Shown here piece after piece: positions 52,841 to 61,054 of a stretch of DNA of 64,000 bases (position 1 is the stretch's first letter; every line of letters starts with the position of its first letter). The stretch is from Aliidiomarina minuta. GTDB taxonomy: Bacteria; Pseudomonadota; Gammaproteobacteria; Enterobacterales; Alteromonadaceae. The stretch covers positions 1-64,000 of the forward strand of contig NZ_PIPL01000001.1 of assembly GCF_003987145.1 (NCBI RefSeq). Direction: 5' to 3'. Position numbers and translations under genes: made by a program. The notes below the pieces were generated by a model, which did not search any database, had not been told where the DNA came from, and saw only the letters and a list, made by a program, of their open reading frames with translations.

Positions 52841-53266
52841 ATGCAGGAACGGCTAAGGAAAGCCTTCAGATCGTTGTCAGGCCAATTTTGCTGGGTTATT
52901 GTGGCGGCAGCTATACCATTTGGCGCCACCTGGCCCGCGCAGGATTGCGGCCCTTTATTTATCCCCTCCGTGTTACCAGATACAAAGATTAACAGCCCGG
53001 AACAGGTGTCAGGGGTGTCGTTCAGCATGTCCCCCGGGCCATTACAGCCGCAGCTTGAAACGCTGTTACAGCAGCATTTGCAGGTGCAATCTGTAGTATG
53101 GCTGGCCGCTACCGAACACCATTGGCCTTCACGTTATCAGCTGCAGGCTAACGACTGGGACAGCATACTGGAACGCCTGTTAGAGCCTTATCAACTTCGT
53201 GTGTTATTGCATGCGAACCACACAGCGGTGGTAGATTATCTACCGCAGCTGGGGGGAGGCTGGTAA
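52841..53266 (+). CDS. Exported TcpQ/PilL-like C-terminal domain protein
   Basis: A 141-residue protein. Residues 1-33 look like a signal peptide (basic start, hydrophobic WVIVAAAIPFGA, then PAQ). The last 70 residues resemble the toxin-coregulated pilus TcpQ/PilL C-terminal domain: VVWLAATEHHWPSRYQ, DWDSILERLLEPYQLRVLLHANHTAVVDY (in part). In type IVb pilus systems such a domain accompanies and stabilises the secretin. AAGGAGCAAGCTG precedes the ATG. The stop overlaps the secretin start by 1 nt. Similarity is judged by eye, so the call is moderate. Confidence 0.6.
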   Translation: MQERLRKAFRSLSGQFCWVIVAAAIPFGATWPAQDCGPLFIPSVLPDTKINSPEQVSGVSFSMSPGPLQPQLETLLQQHLQVQSVVWLAATEHHWPSRYQLQANDWDSILERLLEPYQLRVLLHANHTAVVDYLPQLGGGW

Positions 53267-54765
53267 TGCGTGGTTTATTCATAAGCTCGATAGCGGTACT
53301 CGTTCTGTTGTCAGGCTGCGCGTTGCGCGGCAGTTATCAGGAGTCAGTGGTTAGCGCCGAACAGCGTTTGGCTGAAGCATATGCTGTCCCAGCTACGACG
53401 CCTGCCAGGCAGCATGTAGTGCGCGAACAAGGCTACTTTGTACCACCATTAATTATGCCTCAGTATGAAGGACCTGCCTGGTATACCGAAAGCACTGATT
53501 TCATCTTCGATAACTACCCTTTGCAGGAGGCGTTGCGTGAAATGCTTTATCCTTTATCGATCAGCGTCAGATTGCTGGATGATATTGATCCTGATATTCC
53601 GGTAAGCCTGGCTTTTCAGGGGCTTGTTGGGGACGCAATAACGCAGTTGGGGTTGGTTACTGGTTTCTATTTCAGTGCTACTGATCATGTGCTTACCTTA
53701 CGTCAGTTTGAAGTGGCGGAGTTTGATGTGGCCTTTCTGGCAGGGTCAACTAACTTCTTTCTGGGTGATGATGAACGCCGTTTGAATCAGACTTCGGCGA
53801 TGTCGGGGCATCAGCTCATGCCGTCTGGCCTGAGCGATGACAGTGCTCAATATCTGAATTTTACCAGTGAGTCATTGTCGGTATGGAATGATTTAGAAGC
53901 AGCATTGCAATTACTTTTATCGGCCCATGGCCACATCGCTTTGAATCAAAGCTCGACTTCTATTCTGGTGCGTGATTATCCACAGCACGTACAACAGATA
54001 CGTGAGTATCTGATCCAGCAGAATCGGCGGTTAACCCGGCAGGTAGCCGTTGACGTGCAGGTGATAGACATTGCTTTTGATGATCAGGAACAGGCGGGCA
54101 TAGACTGGGAGCTGGTGTATCAGTCTGCTTCGCATAGCGGCATTGTAAACTTCTCCAGTGGCCTGGTGAGTTCACTGACTAACAGAGGCTCACAAATAGG
54201 TATCGAACGCAGCAGTGGCCGTTTGGCAGGCTCTCAGATACTTATTAATGCATTATCGCAACAAGGCGTGGTTGAAGTCAGTAGCCATCCGCGGTTGGTG
54301 AGTCTGAATAATCAGATATCTAAAATTGTACTGGAAGACAATGCGACCTATCTGGCTTCCGCCGGAAGCAGTTCGACGCCGAATGTAGGCAGTAGTGATT
54401 TACTAATTCCCGGGGTGGTGACCACCGGGTTCGAGTTATATTTATTGCCTAAGATAGCTAGTGCTCAGGTGCTTATGCAGCTCTCTACCAGCCTCTCGGA
54501 TTTAAAAGGCATCGAGCAGGTCACTTCTGGTGATAAAACTATTCAGACACCGCATACCAATCGCAAAAAATTCTTTATGAAAGCTATGGTCGCGGATGGT
54601 GAAACTTTATTAATTTCCGGTTTGAAAAGTACCCGACAACAATGGCAGCAACAAAAAACATTGGGCTCATGGTTGTTTGGTGGGCATCGACAGCAGGTTA
54701 GGCAGCGTTCGGAAACCTTGCTGCTGCTGACGCCGCGGATTCTGGAGACTGGAGTTGTGTTATGA
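53266..54765 (+). CDS. PilN-type lipoprotein secretin
   Basis: A 499-residue lipoprotein (lipobox LSGC, Cys18) with an N-terminal periplasmic part (about residues 60-300) and a C-terminal secretin domain. Its hallmarks include VEVSSHPRLVSLNNQ, FELYLLPKI and MVADGETLLISGL, followed by a C-terminal LLLLTPRIL strand. Secretins form gated multimeric outer-membrane channels in type II and III secretion and type IV pilus systems; lipidation and size fit the type IVb PilN/TcpC group. It is translationally coupled to genes on both sides. No ATPase, inner-membrane platform or pseudopilin gene lies nearby. Confidence 0.82.
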   Translation: MRGLFISSIAVLVLLSGCALRGSYQESVVSAEQRLAEAYAVPATTPARQHVVREQGYFVPPLIMPQYEGPAWYTESTDFIFDNYPLQEALREMLYPLSISVRLLDDIDPDIPVSLAFQGLVGDAITQLGLVTGFYFSATDHVLTLRQFEVAEFDVAFLAGSTNFFLGDDERRLNQTSAMSGHQLMPSGLSDDSAQYLNFTSESLSVWNDLEAALQLLLSAHGHIALNQSSTSILVRDYPQHVQQIREYLIQQNRRLTRQVAVDVQVIDIAFDDQEQAGIDWELVYQSASHSGIVNFSSGLVSSLTNRGSQIGIERSSGRLAGSQILINALSQQGVVEVSSHPRLVSLNNQISKIVLEDNATYLASAGSSSTPNVGSSDLLIPGVVTTGFELYLLPKIASAQVLMQLSTSLSDLKGIEQVTSGDKTIQTPHTNRKKFFMKAMVADGETLLISGLKSTRQQWQQQKTLGSWLFGGHRQQVRQRSETLLLLTPRILETGVVL

Positions 54766-55364
54766 AATGCAAAGGCCAGAGCATGCTGGAGACGCTCATT
54801 GTGCTGCCTTTGTTTTTGCTGATGCTGGCTGCTGCAGTACAGGGGCTGTGGATATTACTGGCACAGCAAATGTTACAGGCGGCCAGCTTGCACGTCGTGC
54901 GCCAGGCCAGTCTGACAGGAGGCGATAGTCTGGCGATGCTGCAGGTTCTGGAGTCACGTATGCGACCTTTGCCGGGATCCCGGTTGCATATTCCGGATAT
55001 TAAACGTTTGCATCCCTCTGACCGGCTTATTCGCGAGCAAGGAGACAGGGTGGTCTCTGAGGGACGTGTGTTTTATCAGTTAAGCTCTGATTTTGCAGGG
55101 GCAAGGCTTGCTTCCCTGCACGAGACAGAAAGGGAGGCGTGGCTGCGGGCTCGTATATTCAAAGTAGGTATTACCTGGTGCCAGTCTCTGCTGGTGCCTA
55201 TGATGGCTCAGACGCTGCAACCTTTTTTGCGCAGCTCAACGAGTCCTGCACAGCAGTATTGCAACCTCCAGAGTTCAGGTCGTGAACCTATGCTGGCTAT
55301 TCAGGTGACGGCGGCGACTCAAATGATTGCGCCGCTGGAAATAGCGGGCGCAATTACTGACTAA
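54762..55364 (+). CDS. TadE-like pseudopilin
   Basis: A 200-residue protein. A short basic start (MKCKGQSMLETLIVLPLFLLM in part) has the GQSMLE step and a long hydrophobic helix (TLIVLPLFLLMLAAAVQGLWILL), the TadE/TadG-type class III signal arrangement. The rest is a soluble, Arg-rich extracytoplasmic domain with two Cys in the 170-195 region. The ATG overlaps the secretin stop by 4 nt, and its stop overlaps the convergent folD by 4 nt. I judge it a minor pseudopilin or Tad-like accessory, not a major pilin. Confidence 0.72.
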   Translation: MKCKGQSMLETLIVLPLFLLMLAAAVQGLWILLAQQMLQAASLHVVRQASLTGGDSLAMLQVLESRMRPLPGSRLHIPDIKRLHPSDRLIREQGDRVVSEGRVFYQLSSDFAGARLASLHETEREAWLRARIFKVGITWCQSLLVPMMAQTLQPFLRSSTSPAQQYCNLQSSGREPMLAIQVTAATQMIAPLEIAGAITD

Positions 55365-56221
55365 TGGTCGTTCAGTTCGGCGCAGGCCTGCAGTGTGTTT
55401 TGCATCAGACAGGCAACAGTCATGGGGCCGACCCCTCCAGGTACTGGTGTTATATAGCTGGCGCGCTCAGCTGCAGCAGCAAACTCAACGTCACCACATA
55501 AGCTACCATCGGCCTGACGGTTAATGCCCACATCAATCACGATAGCGCCGGGTTTTATCCAGTTACCCGGAATAAAATTGGCTTTGCCTACAGCAACTAC
55601 GACAATGTCAGCCTGTTCGATGTGCTGTTGCAGGTTCTTTGTAAAACGGTGACATACGGTAGTAGTTGCGCCAGCATATAAAAGTTCGAGGCTCATAGGG
55701 CGGCCTACGATATTGGAAGCACCGACGATTACAGCGTGTTGTCCATGCAGGTCGATACCGGTGGACTGCAACAGTGTAATGACACCTTTGGGAGTGCAGG
55801 GCCGTAAAATAGGAATACGTTGAGCGAGTCGGCCGATATTGTAAGGGTGGAAGCCATCAACGTCTTTATTGGGTTGTATGCGCTCCAGAATCTTGGTTGC
55901 ATCCAGCCCCGCAGGCAGCGGTAGCTGAACCAGAATACCGTCGATATCCTGTGCTGCATTTAATTCATCGATGAGTTGTTCGAGGCTGCTTTGACTGACG
56001 GTGACAGGAAGGTCATAGGCTTTGGAGATAAAACCTATTTCTTCACAGGCTTTGCGCTTACTACCCACATAAACCTGAGAGGCAGGATCCTGACCGACCA
56101 GTACGACAGCAAGGCCGGGAGGGCGCTTACCCTGAGCGACCCGTTCCGCTACACTTTTCTTAACTTGTTGACGTACGTCTTTAGCGATGGCTTTGCCATC
56201 AATCAAGGTTGCTGTTGCCAT
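55361..56221 (-). CDS. folD: Methylenetetrahydrofolate dehydrogenase/cyclohydrolase
   Basis: A 286-residue bifunctional enzyme that turns 5,10-methylene-THF into 10-formyl-THF with NADP. The catalytic YVGSKRKACEEIG (Lys) and the cofactor region VIVGASNIVGRPM are present, with C-terminal PGGVGPMTVACLMQNT. Length is standard. It is convergent with the secretin cluster. Confidence 0.96.
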   Translation of the reverse strand: MATATLIDGKAIAKDVRQQVKKSVAERVAQGKRPPGLAVVLVGQDPASQVYVGSKRKACEEIGFISKAYDLPVTVSQSSLEQLIDELNAAQDIDGILVQLPLPAGLDATKILERIQPNKDVDGFHPYNIGRLAQRIPILRPCTPKGVITLLQSTGIDLHGQHAVIVGASNIVGRPMSLELLYAGATTTVCHRFTKNLQQHIEQADIVVVAVGKANFIPGNWIKPGAIVIDVGINRQADGSLCGDVEFAAAAERASYITPVPGGVGPMTVACLMQNTLQACAELNDH

Positions 56222-56391
56222 AATCCTATGTCACCACTGGTCGACTACGAAGATTGCCGCTGAAGGCTTGATATTGTGCCAAAAAAAGCGCGCTAAAGAC
56301 AGATAAAGCCTTAGGAATTGTCAAATTTGATGAAAAGCTGGCCAGTGGTGCTGTAAAAATAGCCGAACGCGCAGGTAGGGTGAAAAAAGGT

Positions 56392-56420
56392 TTGACGATA
56401 CCAGGCCTTAAAGGTAATAT
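56392..56420 (+). promoter_or_regulatory. Stable-RNA-type promoter of the tRNA cluster
   Basis: TTGACG, 17-nt spacer, TAATAT, followed by a GC-rich discriminator (tcgcccccg). Such discriminators mark stringently controlled tRNA and rRNA promoters. A second TTGACA at 56430 lacks a matching -10. Confidence 0.6.
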
Positions 56421-56472
56421 TCGCCCCCGTTGACAGGCACTGAAAAGTGTTTGGCAACGGGCGTAGAAAGTT

Positions 56473-56549
56473 CGGCGATTAGCGCAGTTTGGTAGCGCAC
56501 TTGGTTTGGGTCCAAGGGGTCGCAGGTTCAAATCCTGCATCGCCGACCA
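56473..56549 (+). tRNA. tRNA-Pro (anticodon TGG)
   Basis: Cloverleaf of 77 nt with encoded CCA: acceptor CGGCGAT / ATCGCCG, D-loop AGCGCAGTTTGGTAGCGC, anticodon loop around TGG and T-loop GGTTCAAATCC. Identical in sequence to the copy at 56798. Confidence 0.97.
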
Positions 56550-56580
56550 TCTTTCTGAGTGAAGCCGCAGGCAACACAGC

Positions 56581-56657
<77 letters not shown>

Positions 56658-56700
56658 GGTCTTCTTGGTAGAGTAAGCGTCCAGAAATAAGCACTACAGT

Positions 56701-56777
56701 GGTGGGTGTAGCTCAGTTGGTAGAGCCCCGGATTGTGATTCCGGTTGTCGTGGGTTCGAGTCCCATCATCCACCCCA
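56701..56777 (+). tRNA. tRNA-His (anticodon GTG)
   Basis: Acceptor GTGGGTG / CATCCAC with one G-U pair, plus the extra 5' G(-1) opposite C73 typical of tRNA-His, D-arm GCTCAGTTGGTAGAGC, anticodon loop ATTGTGATT giving GTG and encoded CCA. Confidence 0.97.
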
Positions 56778-56797
56778 TTTCCCCCAGATATATATGT

Positions 56798-56874
56798 CGG
56801 CGATTAGCGCAGTTTGGTAGCGCACTTGGTTTGGGTCCAAGGGGTCGCAGGTTCAAATCCTGCATCGCCGACCA
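56798..56874 (+). tRNA. tRNA-Pro (anticodon TGG), second copy
   Basis: Seventy-seven nucleotides identical to the tRNA-Pro at 56473, with encoded CCA. The flanks differ. It is the last gene of the cluster; no terminator is obvious before the convergent DUF1499 gene. Confidence 0.97.
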
Positions 56875-56880
56875 TTCTGC

Positions 56881-57618
56881 TTAACCTGCTATACCTAATC
56901 TTCCCTGTAGTTCATGTAAAAACGCCCGAACGCGTTTTGCATTAGTACCTAAATCCTGTTCTTCATTTCTTGATACACTGCGTACATCGACTACTGTAGA
57001 CCGTCCGTCATGCTGTATTCGAATAACAATGTCCTGTTCAAATCCAAGCCAGCTTGTAGTATCTGAGGCTTCAATAATACCGCCGTCATTATCTACGGCA
57101 ACCAGCTGCCAGCCCTTTGTCTGCACTACTTGCTGAGCTGCTCTGAAAACAGAAGCGGATGTGACGTTTGTATGAAGTGTTTGAATATCTGAATAATGCT
57201 GTCGTTGCAGTTCAGCGATCTGTTCTCCAGGGTATTCGTGAGGAACCCTTGCTTCCTGGCGACGTGAGAGCAGGGCGTCGAATTGCGGAGGGTTCTCGGT
57301 GTCGGTAGTGACATCAGAAATATGGGGTGCTTCACGGGCGTCTTGTAACGTTGTATAAGTCACATAAAAGCTAACTCCCGCAGACAGCAGGCAAAGTGCC
57401 AGTATGCCCTGCATAAAAGGCTTTCGCGGTCGTATTAGAATAGCGGCAAGTATGCCGCACAGGGCCCCGGCAACAGCGAGCACTGAGGCTAGCTGGAGCG
57501 CTTGCAGTGCTCCTTCCAGCTGTATTTGTCCAGATTGATAAAGCGGTCCGGACAGTATTGCTGTTGCGATGGCTACTATGGTTAAACATAACGCCAGAGC
57601 GAAACTTAAGGCTTTCAT
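56881..57618 (-). CDS. DUF1499 domain membrane protein
   Basis: A 245-residue protein with three hydrophobic segments in the first 110 residues and a soluble C-terminal DUF1499-like domain (about residues 110-240; QTKGWQLVAVDNDGGIIEASDTTSWLGFEQDIVIRI in part). The N-terminal segments are typical for the membrane-bound version. Function unknown. The DUF1415 gene is upstream on the same strand, 33 nt away. Confidence 0.8.
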   Translation of the reverse strand: MKALSFALALCLTIVAIATAILSGPLYQSGQIQLEGALQALQLASVLAVAGALCGILAAILIRPRKPFMQGILALCLLSAGVSFYVTYTTLQDAREAPHISDVTTDTENPPQFDALLSRRQEARVPHEYPGEQIAELQRQHYSDIQTLHTNVTSASVFRAAQQVVQTKGWQLVAVDNDGGIIEASDTTSWLGFEQDIVIRIQHDGRSTVVDVRSVSRNEEQDLGTNAKRVRAFLHELQGRLGIAG

Positions 57619-57651
57619 TCAGAATACTCCAGTAGACACCTTTTTATAAGA

Positions 57652-58206
57652 CTAGCAGGAGTTGCTTCCGGGACTAAATATTCGGGTTAAAAGATCTTTG
57701 ATTTCGTCGCTGCCCAATTCTCTTAACTGGCGCATATTCTGAACTGGGATCTGCTCGGCGTTTTTATGAGCGCGAATAGCGCGGGCCAGGGATTCTTCGC
57801 GTAAAATATGCAGAGCGGGCCAGGGCGAGCGATTCGTGTAGTTTGCCGGGTCCTGTTCCTCAGCATCGGCGAAAACGTAAGCCGGATGGAAGTTAGCCAA
57901 CTGAAATACACCGCTGTACCCTTCAAGTTGTAAAATTTGCTGAGCGAATCCAGTTTGATTCAGAAAAGCATCAAAATTATCAACAAGCTGAGGCAGTATA
58001 ATGAGACTGGTTTCGGTTTCAGGATTTTCATGAAGCCAGTTTAATTCCTGACTAAAAAGCTCATAAAAGCTGTTGTCGTCGTTGAAATTAAGAACTTCGT
58101 AACGAATTTTATTATTTTCCACTTCTTTGCGGGCAAAAGGGCAAATATTGAGGGGTACAATAAACTGAGCCACCCAATCACGGGTTTGCTGGGTATAAAT
58201 ATTCAC
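57652..58206 (-). CDS. DUF1415 family protein
   Basis: About 184 residues. FIVPLNICPFARKE, the family's conserved Cys-Pro segment near the N-terminus, and the block GYSGVFQLANFHPAYVFADAEEQDPANYTNRSPWPALHILRE (given in part: LANFHPAYVF, YTNRSPWP) identify DUF1415. I start at the GTG at 58206; a TTG at 58227 is less likely. Function unknown. Confidence 0.8.
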   Translation of the reverse strand: MNIYTQQTRDWVAQFIVPLNICPFARKEVENNKIRYEVLNFNDDNSFYELFSQELNWLHENPETETSLIILPQLVDNFDAFLNQTGFAQQILQLEGYSGVFQLANFHPAYVFADAEEQDPANYTNRSPWPALHILREESLARAIRAHKNAEQIPVQNMRQLRELGSDEIKDLLTRIFSPGSNSC

Positions 58207-58364
58207 TCGTAATCTGGCTCCAGACAAGCTGTAATATAAATGCGTTTGATAGCGATGAGAATATTATGCAAAGCTAGCTGAGTAAAGTAAGCTTGCGTAA
58301 GTGTTGAATTCTGCTTAGCTTTATAGATATCTAACAGCGTAAGTTTTAATGACAGAGGCGCATT

Positions 58365-58601
58365 ATGAACGTTGAACAAGTGATTCAAAACCCAAGCAAA
58401 TATTTTGAACATCCAGGAGAAGTTGCGACCACGCCAGGTTTGTCAGTAGAGGACAAGGTTAAGATCCTGGAAAGCTGGGAAATTGATGCAAATGAGATGT
58501 TAACGGCAGACTCTGAAAATATGCCAGATAAACGCAATGAGCAGTTAACTGATGATTTGCAGGCAATACGCACAACTTTAAGCGATTTACGCGGCAAGTA
58601 A
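58365..58601 (+). CDS. Small conserved acidic protein
   Basis: A 78-residue, mostly helical cytoplasmic protein (HPGEVATTPGLSVEDKVKILESWEIDANEMLTA in part) without Cys. A proline-glycine hinge is followed by a charged helix. The pattern PGEV..PGLS..DKV.ILESWE recurs in uncharacterised small proteobacterial proteins. GACAGAGGCGC lies before the ATG. It is divergent from the DUF1415 gene. No function can be given. Confidence 0.75.
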   Translation: MNVEQVIQNPSKYFEHPGEVATTPGLSVEDKVKILESWEIDANEMLTADSENMPDKRNEQLTDDLQAIRTTLSDLRGK

Positions 58602-58643
58602 AGGCGCGCCCAGCGCAACTGGGGAATTGAATTAGGAACTGGC

Positions 58644-59801
58644 ATGACCACAAGAAGTAATAACTGGTCTGTGCAGACAACGTCCGCACAGGCTCTGGGC
58701 CTTATTGATCAAGGCACTAAATCTTTGGTTTTACCCACCTATAGCGCAACCACCTACCAACGAGATGCTGATAATCAGTATACCTCCGGTAATGTCTATT
58801 CGCGGGATGATAATCCAACTTATAAACCGGTTGAAGCGCTGTTAACAGAACTTGAAGAAGGCGCTGAGTCGTTACTTTTCAGCTCGGGAATGGCTGCCGC
58901 AGTTGCAGTATTTCAGGCACTTAAACCAGGTGACCATGTAATAGCGCCAAAAGTTATGTATTGGTCTTTACGAAACTGGCTGCTGGGGTTTGCCCGTGAA
59001 TGGGGTTTATTGGTCGAATTGGTAGACACCACTGATTTGAAAGCTGTGGAAGCCGCCATTCAGCCTCAACAGACACGCCTGATTTGGCTGGAAACGCCGG
59101 GTAATCCTTTATGGACTGTGAGCGACATTGAAGCGATTGTCAGTTTAGCAAAAGCTGACAATATTTTATTGGCCGTCGACTCTACCTGTGCAACGCCAGT
59201 GCTCAGTAAGCCGCTGACATTGGGGGCTGATATCGTTATGCATTCAGCCACTAAGTATCTGAACGGCCACTCAGATGTGATTGCTGGTGCGTTAGTGACC
59301 AAGCGTCAGGATGACTTCTGGCAACGCATAAGAAGCCTGCGCAAACATGGCGGCGCGGTGCTTAGCCCACAGGACGCTACGCAATTATTGAGGGGCATGC
59401 GGACTTTATTTATCCGGGTGCGGGAATCCAGTAATAATGCACTGTGGCTGGCGCAACAACTGCAACAGTTGCCTCAGGTAAAGCGGGTCTGGTATCCGGG
59501 GCTGACCGATTTTCCCGGTCACGAGATCGCCTGTCGGCAAATGCCAGGAGGTTTTGGCGGTATGTTGTCTATTCAGGTTGAGGGGGGAGAACAGGCCGCT
59601 ATAACAACGGCAGCTGAAACCCAACTGTGGAAACGGGCTACTTCGCTTGGTGGTGTGGAGAGTTTGATTGAGCATCGCGCCAGCGTTGAAGGGGCAGGAA
59701 GCCCGGTGCCTGATGACTTGTTGCGTTTGTCGACAGGTATCGAAAGCGCCGAAGACTTGCTTGCTGATCTTAAATCCGCTCTCGAATACGCGCATCATTA
59801 A
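58644..59801 (+). CDS. Cystathionine gamma-synthase/beta-lyase family enzyme
   Basis: A 385-residue PLP-dependent transsulfuration-family enzyme. Lys204 in HSATKYLNGHSDV is the Schiff-base lysine, with the family's GMAA...ALKPGDH and TPGNPLW segments. The usual YSRxGNPT at about residue 52-59 reads YSRDDNPTY, so the Gly before Asn-Pro is Asp. The sequence resembles a COG0626 subgroup whose members are called cystathionine lyase or synthase without firm biochemistry. It precedes and touches the IMPACT-family gene. Confidence 0.78.
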   Translation: MTTRSNNWSVQTTSAQALGLIDQGTKSLVLPTYSATTYQRDADNQYTSGNVYSRDDNPTYKPVEALLTELEEGAESLLFSSGMAAAVAVFQALKPGDHVIAPKVMYWSLRNWLLGFAREWGLLVELVDTTDLKAVEAAIQPQQTRLIWLETPGNPLWTVSDIEAIVSLAKADNILLAVDSTCATPVLSKPLTLGADIVMHSATKYLNGHSDVIAGALVTKRQDDFWQRIRSLRKHGGAVLSPQDATQLLRGMRTLFIRVRESSNNALWLAQQLQQLPQVKRVWYPGLTDFPGHEIACRQMPGGFGGMLSIQVEGGEQAAITTAAETQLWKRATSLGGVESLIEHRASVEGAGSPVPDDLLRLSTGIESAEDLLADLKSALEYAHH

Positions 59802-60412
59802 TGTTCCCAGTGCCTGCACAGCGCTTATCCCGTGAGCTGGTTATTAAGAAAAGCCGCTTTATTGCCTGGGCAGCGCCGGTAACCAGCCGCGATGAGGCGC
59901 TACAGTTACTTGCTGAGGCTCGCCGGGAATACCCTGACGCGGGTCATCATTGCTGGGCTTATGTGATTGGTAACCCACAGTCTGCTACCAGTGCCGCTAT
60001 GAATGACGATGGCGAACCCTCAGGTACGGCTGGCAAACCTATTTTGAGTGTGATGCAACACAAAGGTATTGGTAACCTGGTGGTGGTAGTGATTCGCTAC
60101 TTTGGCGGGGTTAAGTTGGGCGCTGGGGGACTGGTGCGGGCTTATGCAGGGGCCACTGAGAAGGTATTGTCTGAATTACCGTTAAAAACCGAGCAGCCGG
60201 TTACTGTCTGTATTCTTAATATGGACTTCTCACTTGAACAACTGCTGCGCCATTGGTTGCATACTGAGGGGGGAGAACTTCAAAAAGTCGACTATTCGGA
60301 GTCTGTGCAGTTAACGGTAGCTGTACCCAACGCCAAACTAAAAAGCCTGGAGCAATTCTGCCTGGGTTCAGGAATTGCTTTTCAGTTGTTTGCGGACGGC
60401 CTGAATGAGTGA
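59801..60412 (+). CDS. IMPACT-family protein (YigZ-like)
   Basis: A 203-residue protein of the YigZ/IMPACT family. The signature segment GEPSGTAGKPIL and RYFGGVKLGAGGLVRAY (about residues 67-115) is intact, followed by a DUF1949-like C-terminal domain. YigZ-like proteins are thought to act in translation stress control, but the bacterial role is not established. Its ATG overlaps the stop of the upstream transsulfuration gene by 1 nt, so the two are co-translated. Confidence 0.88.
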   Translation: MFPVPAQRLSRELVIKKSRFIAWAAPVTSRDEALQLLAEARREYPDAGHHCWAYVIGNPQSATSAAMNDDGEPSGTAGKPILSVMQHKGIGNLVVVVIRYFGGVKLGAGGLVRAYAGATEKVLSELPLKTEQPVTVCILNMDFSLEQLLRHWLHTEGGELQKVDYSESVQLTVAVPNAKLKSLEQFCLGSGIAFQLFADGLNE

Positions 60413-61054
60413 CTGAAACAGGCGCCGTTGACGGCGTAATAAGAGTAAAAATTCCGGATGCCATTGCACTCCAATCAGGAACTCTTCCTCCGGAGCTTCG
60501 ATAGCCTGTACGATACCGTCAAGATCCCGACCGCTGATGATCATTCGCTGACCCACCTTATCAATACCCTGGTTATGTAAGCTATTGATACGGCACTGTC
60601 GACAGCCGAGATGCTTCTCCAGTTGAGTACGCGCCTCAACCTTCAGGGTTTTTAAAGGTAACGATGTCCAACGGTTAGAAGTCTTCTCACGTCGACTGCG
60701 TAGCTCCTGAAATAAGTTTCCACCGAGTTGCACATTTAATAGCTGAGCCCCTCGACAAATACCCAGTAATGGCATTTTATGTTCCAGTGCGTATTCAATA
60801 ACCGCGCTTTCAAATTCGTCCCGTTGCTTATCATGTTTGGGTTTGACTTCTTGTTCGGCAGCATACAGCACCGGATCTATGTCGTGGCCCCCGGTAATCA
60901 CAACCCCCTGGTAATCAAGACGGCTGATATTATCGCCAGGGCGCAATTGCAATGGTTGAGCTCCATACCAACGCACAATAGTTGCTACGCAAAAACGTGG
61001 CAGGAGGGCTCCCCGGGCAGGGCCGGTAATAGCTATAACGGGTTTATTTGGCAT
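60368..61054 (-). CDS. Class I glutamine amidotransferase-like hydrolase
   Basis: A 228-residue protein of the PuuD/gamma-glutamyl hydrolase-like branch of the class I amidotransferase family. The triad is Cys100 in LLGICRGAQ, His199 and Glu201 in GVQWHPEF, and the loop VITGGHDIDP is typical. PuuD cleaves gamma-glutamyl-GABA. It overlaps the upstream amidoligase gene by 11 nt, and its own 3' end overlaps the convergent IMPACT-family gene by 45 nt. The pairing suggests it removes or transfers gamma-glutamyl groups made by the neighbour. Confidence 0.85.
   Translation of the reverse strand: MPNKPVIAITGPARGALLPRFCVATIVRWYGAQPLQLRPGDNISRLDYQGVVITGGHDIDPVLYAAEQEVKPKHDKQRDEFESAVIEYALEHKMPLLGICRGAQLLNVQLGGNLFQELRSRREKTSNRWTSLPLKTLKVEARTQLEKHLGCRQCRINSLHNQGIDKVGQRMIISGRDLDGIVQAIEAPEEEFLIGVQWHPEFLLLLRRQRRLFQSLIQAVRKQLKSNS

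Noticed and set aside
52765..53028. An 87-residue minus-strand frame over the secretin cluster start
   Set aside because: It overlaps the TcpQ-like gene completely, has no ribosome site, and is a shadow.
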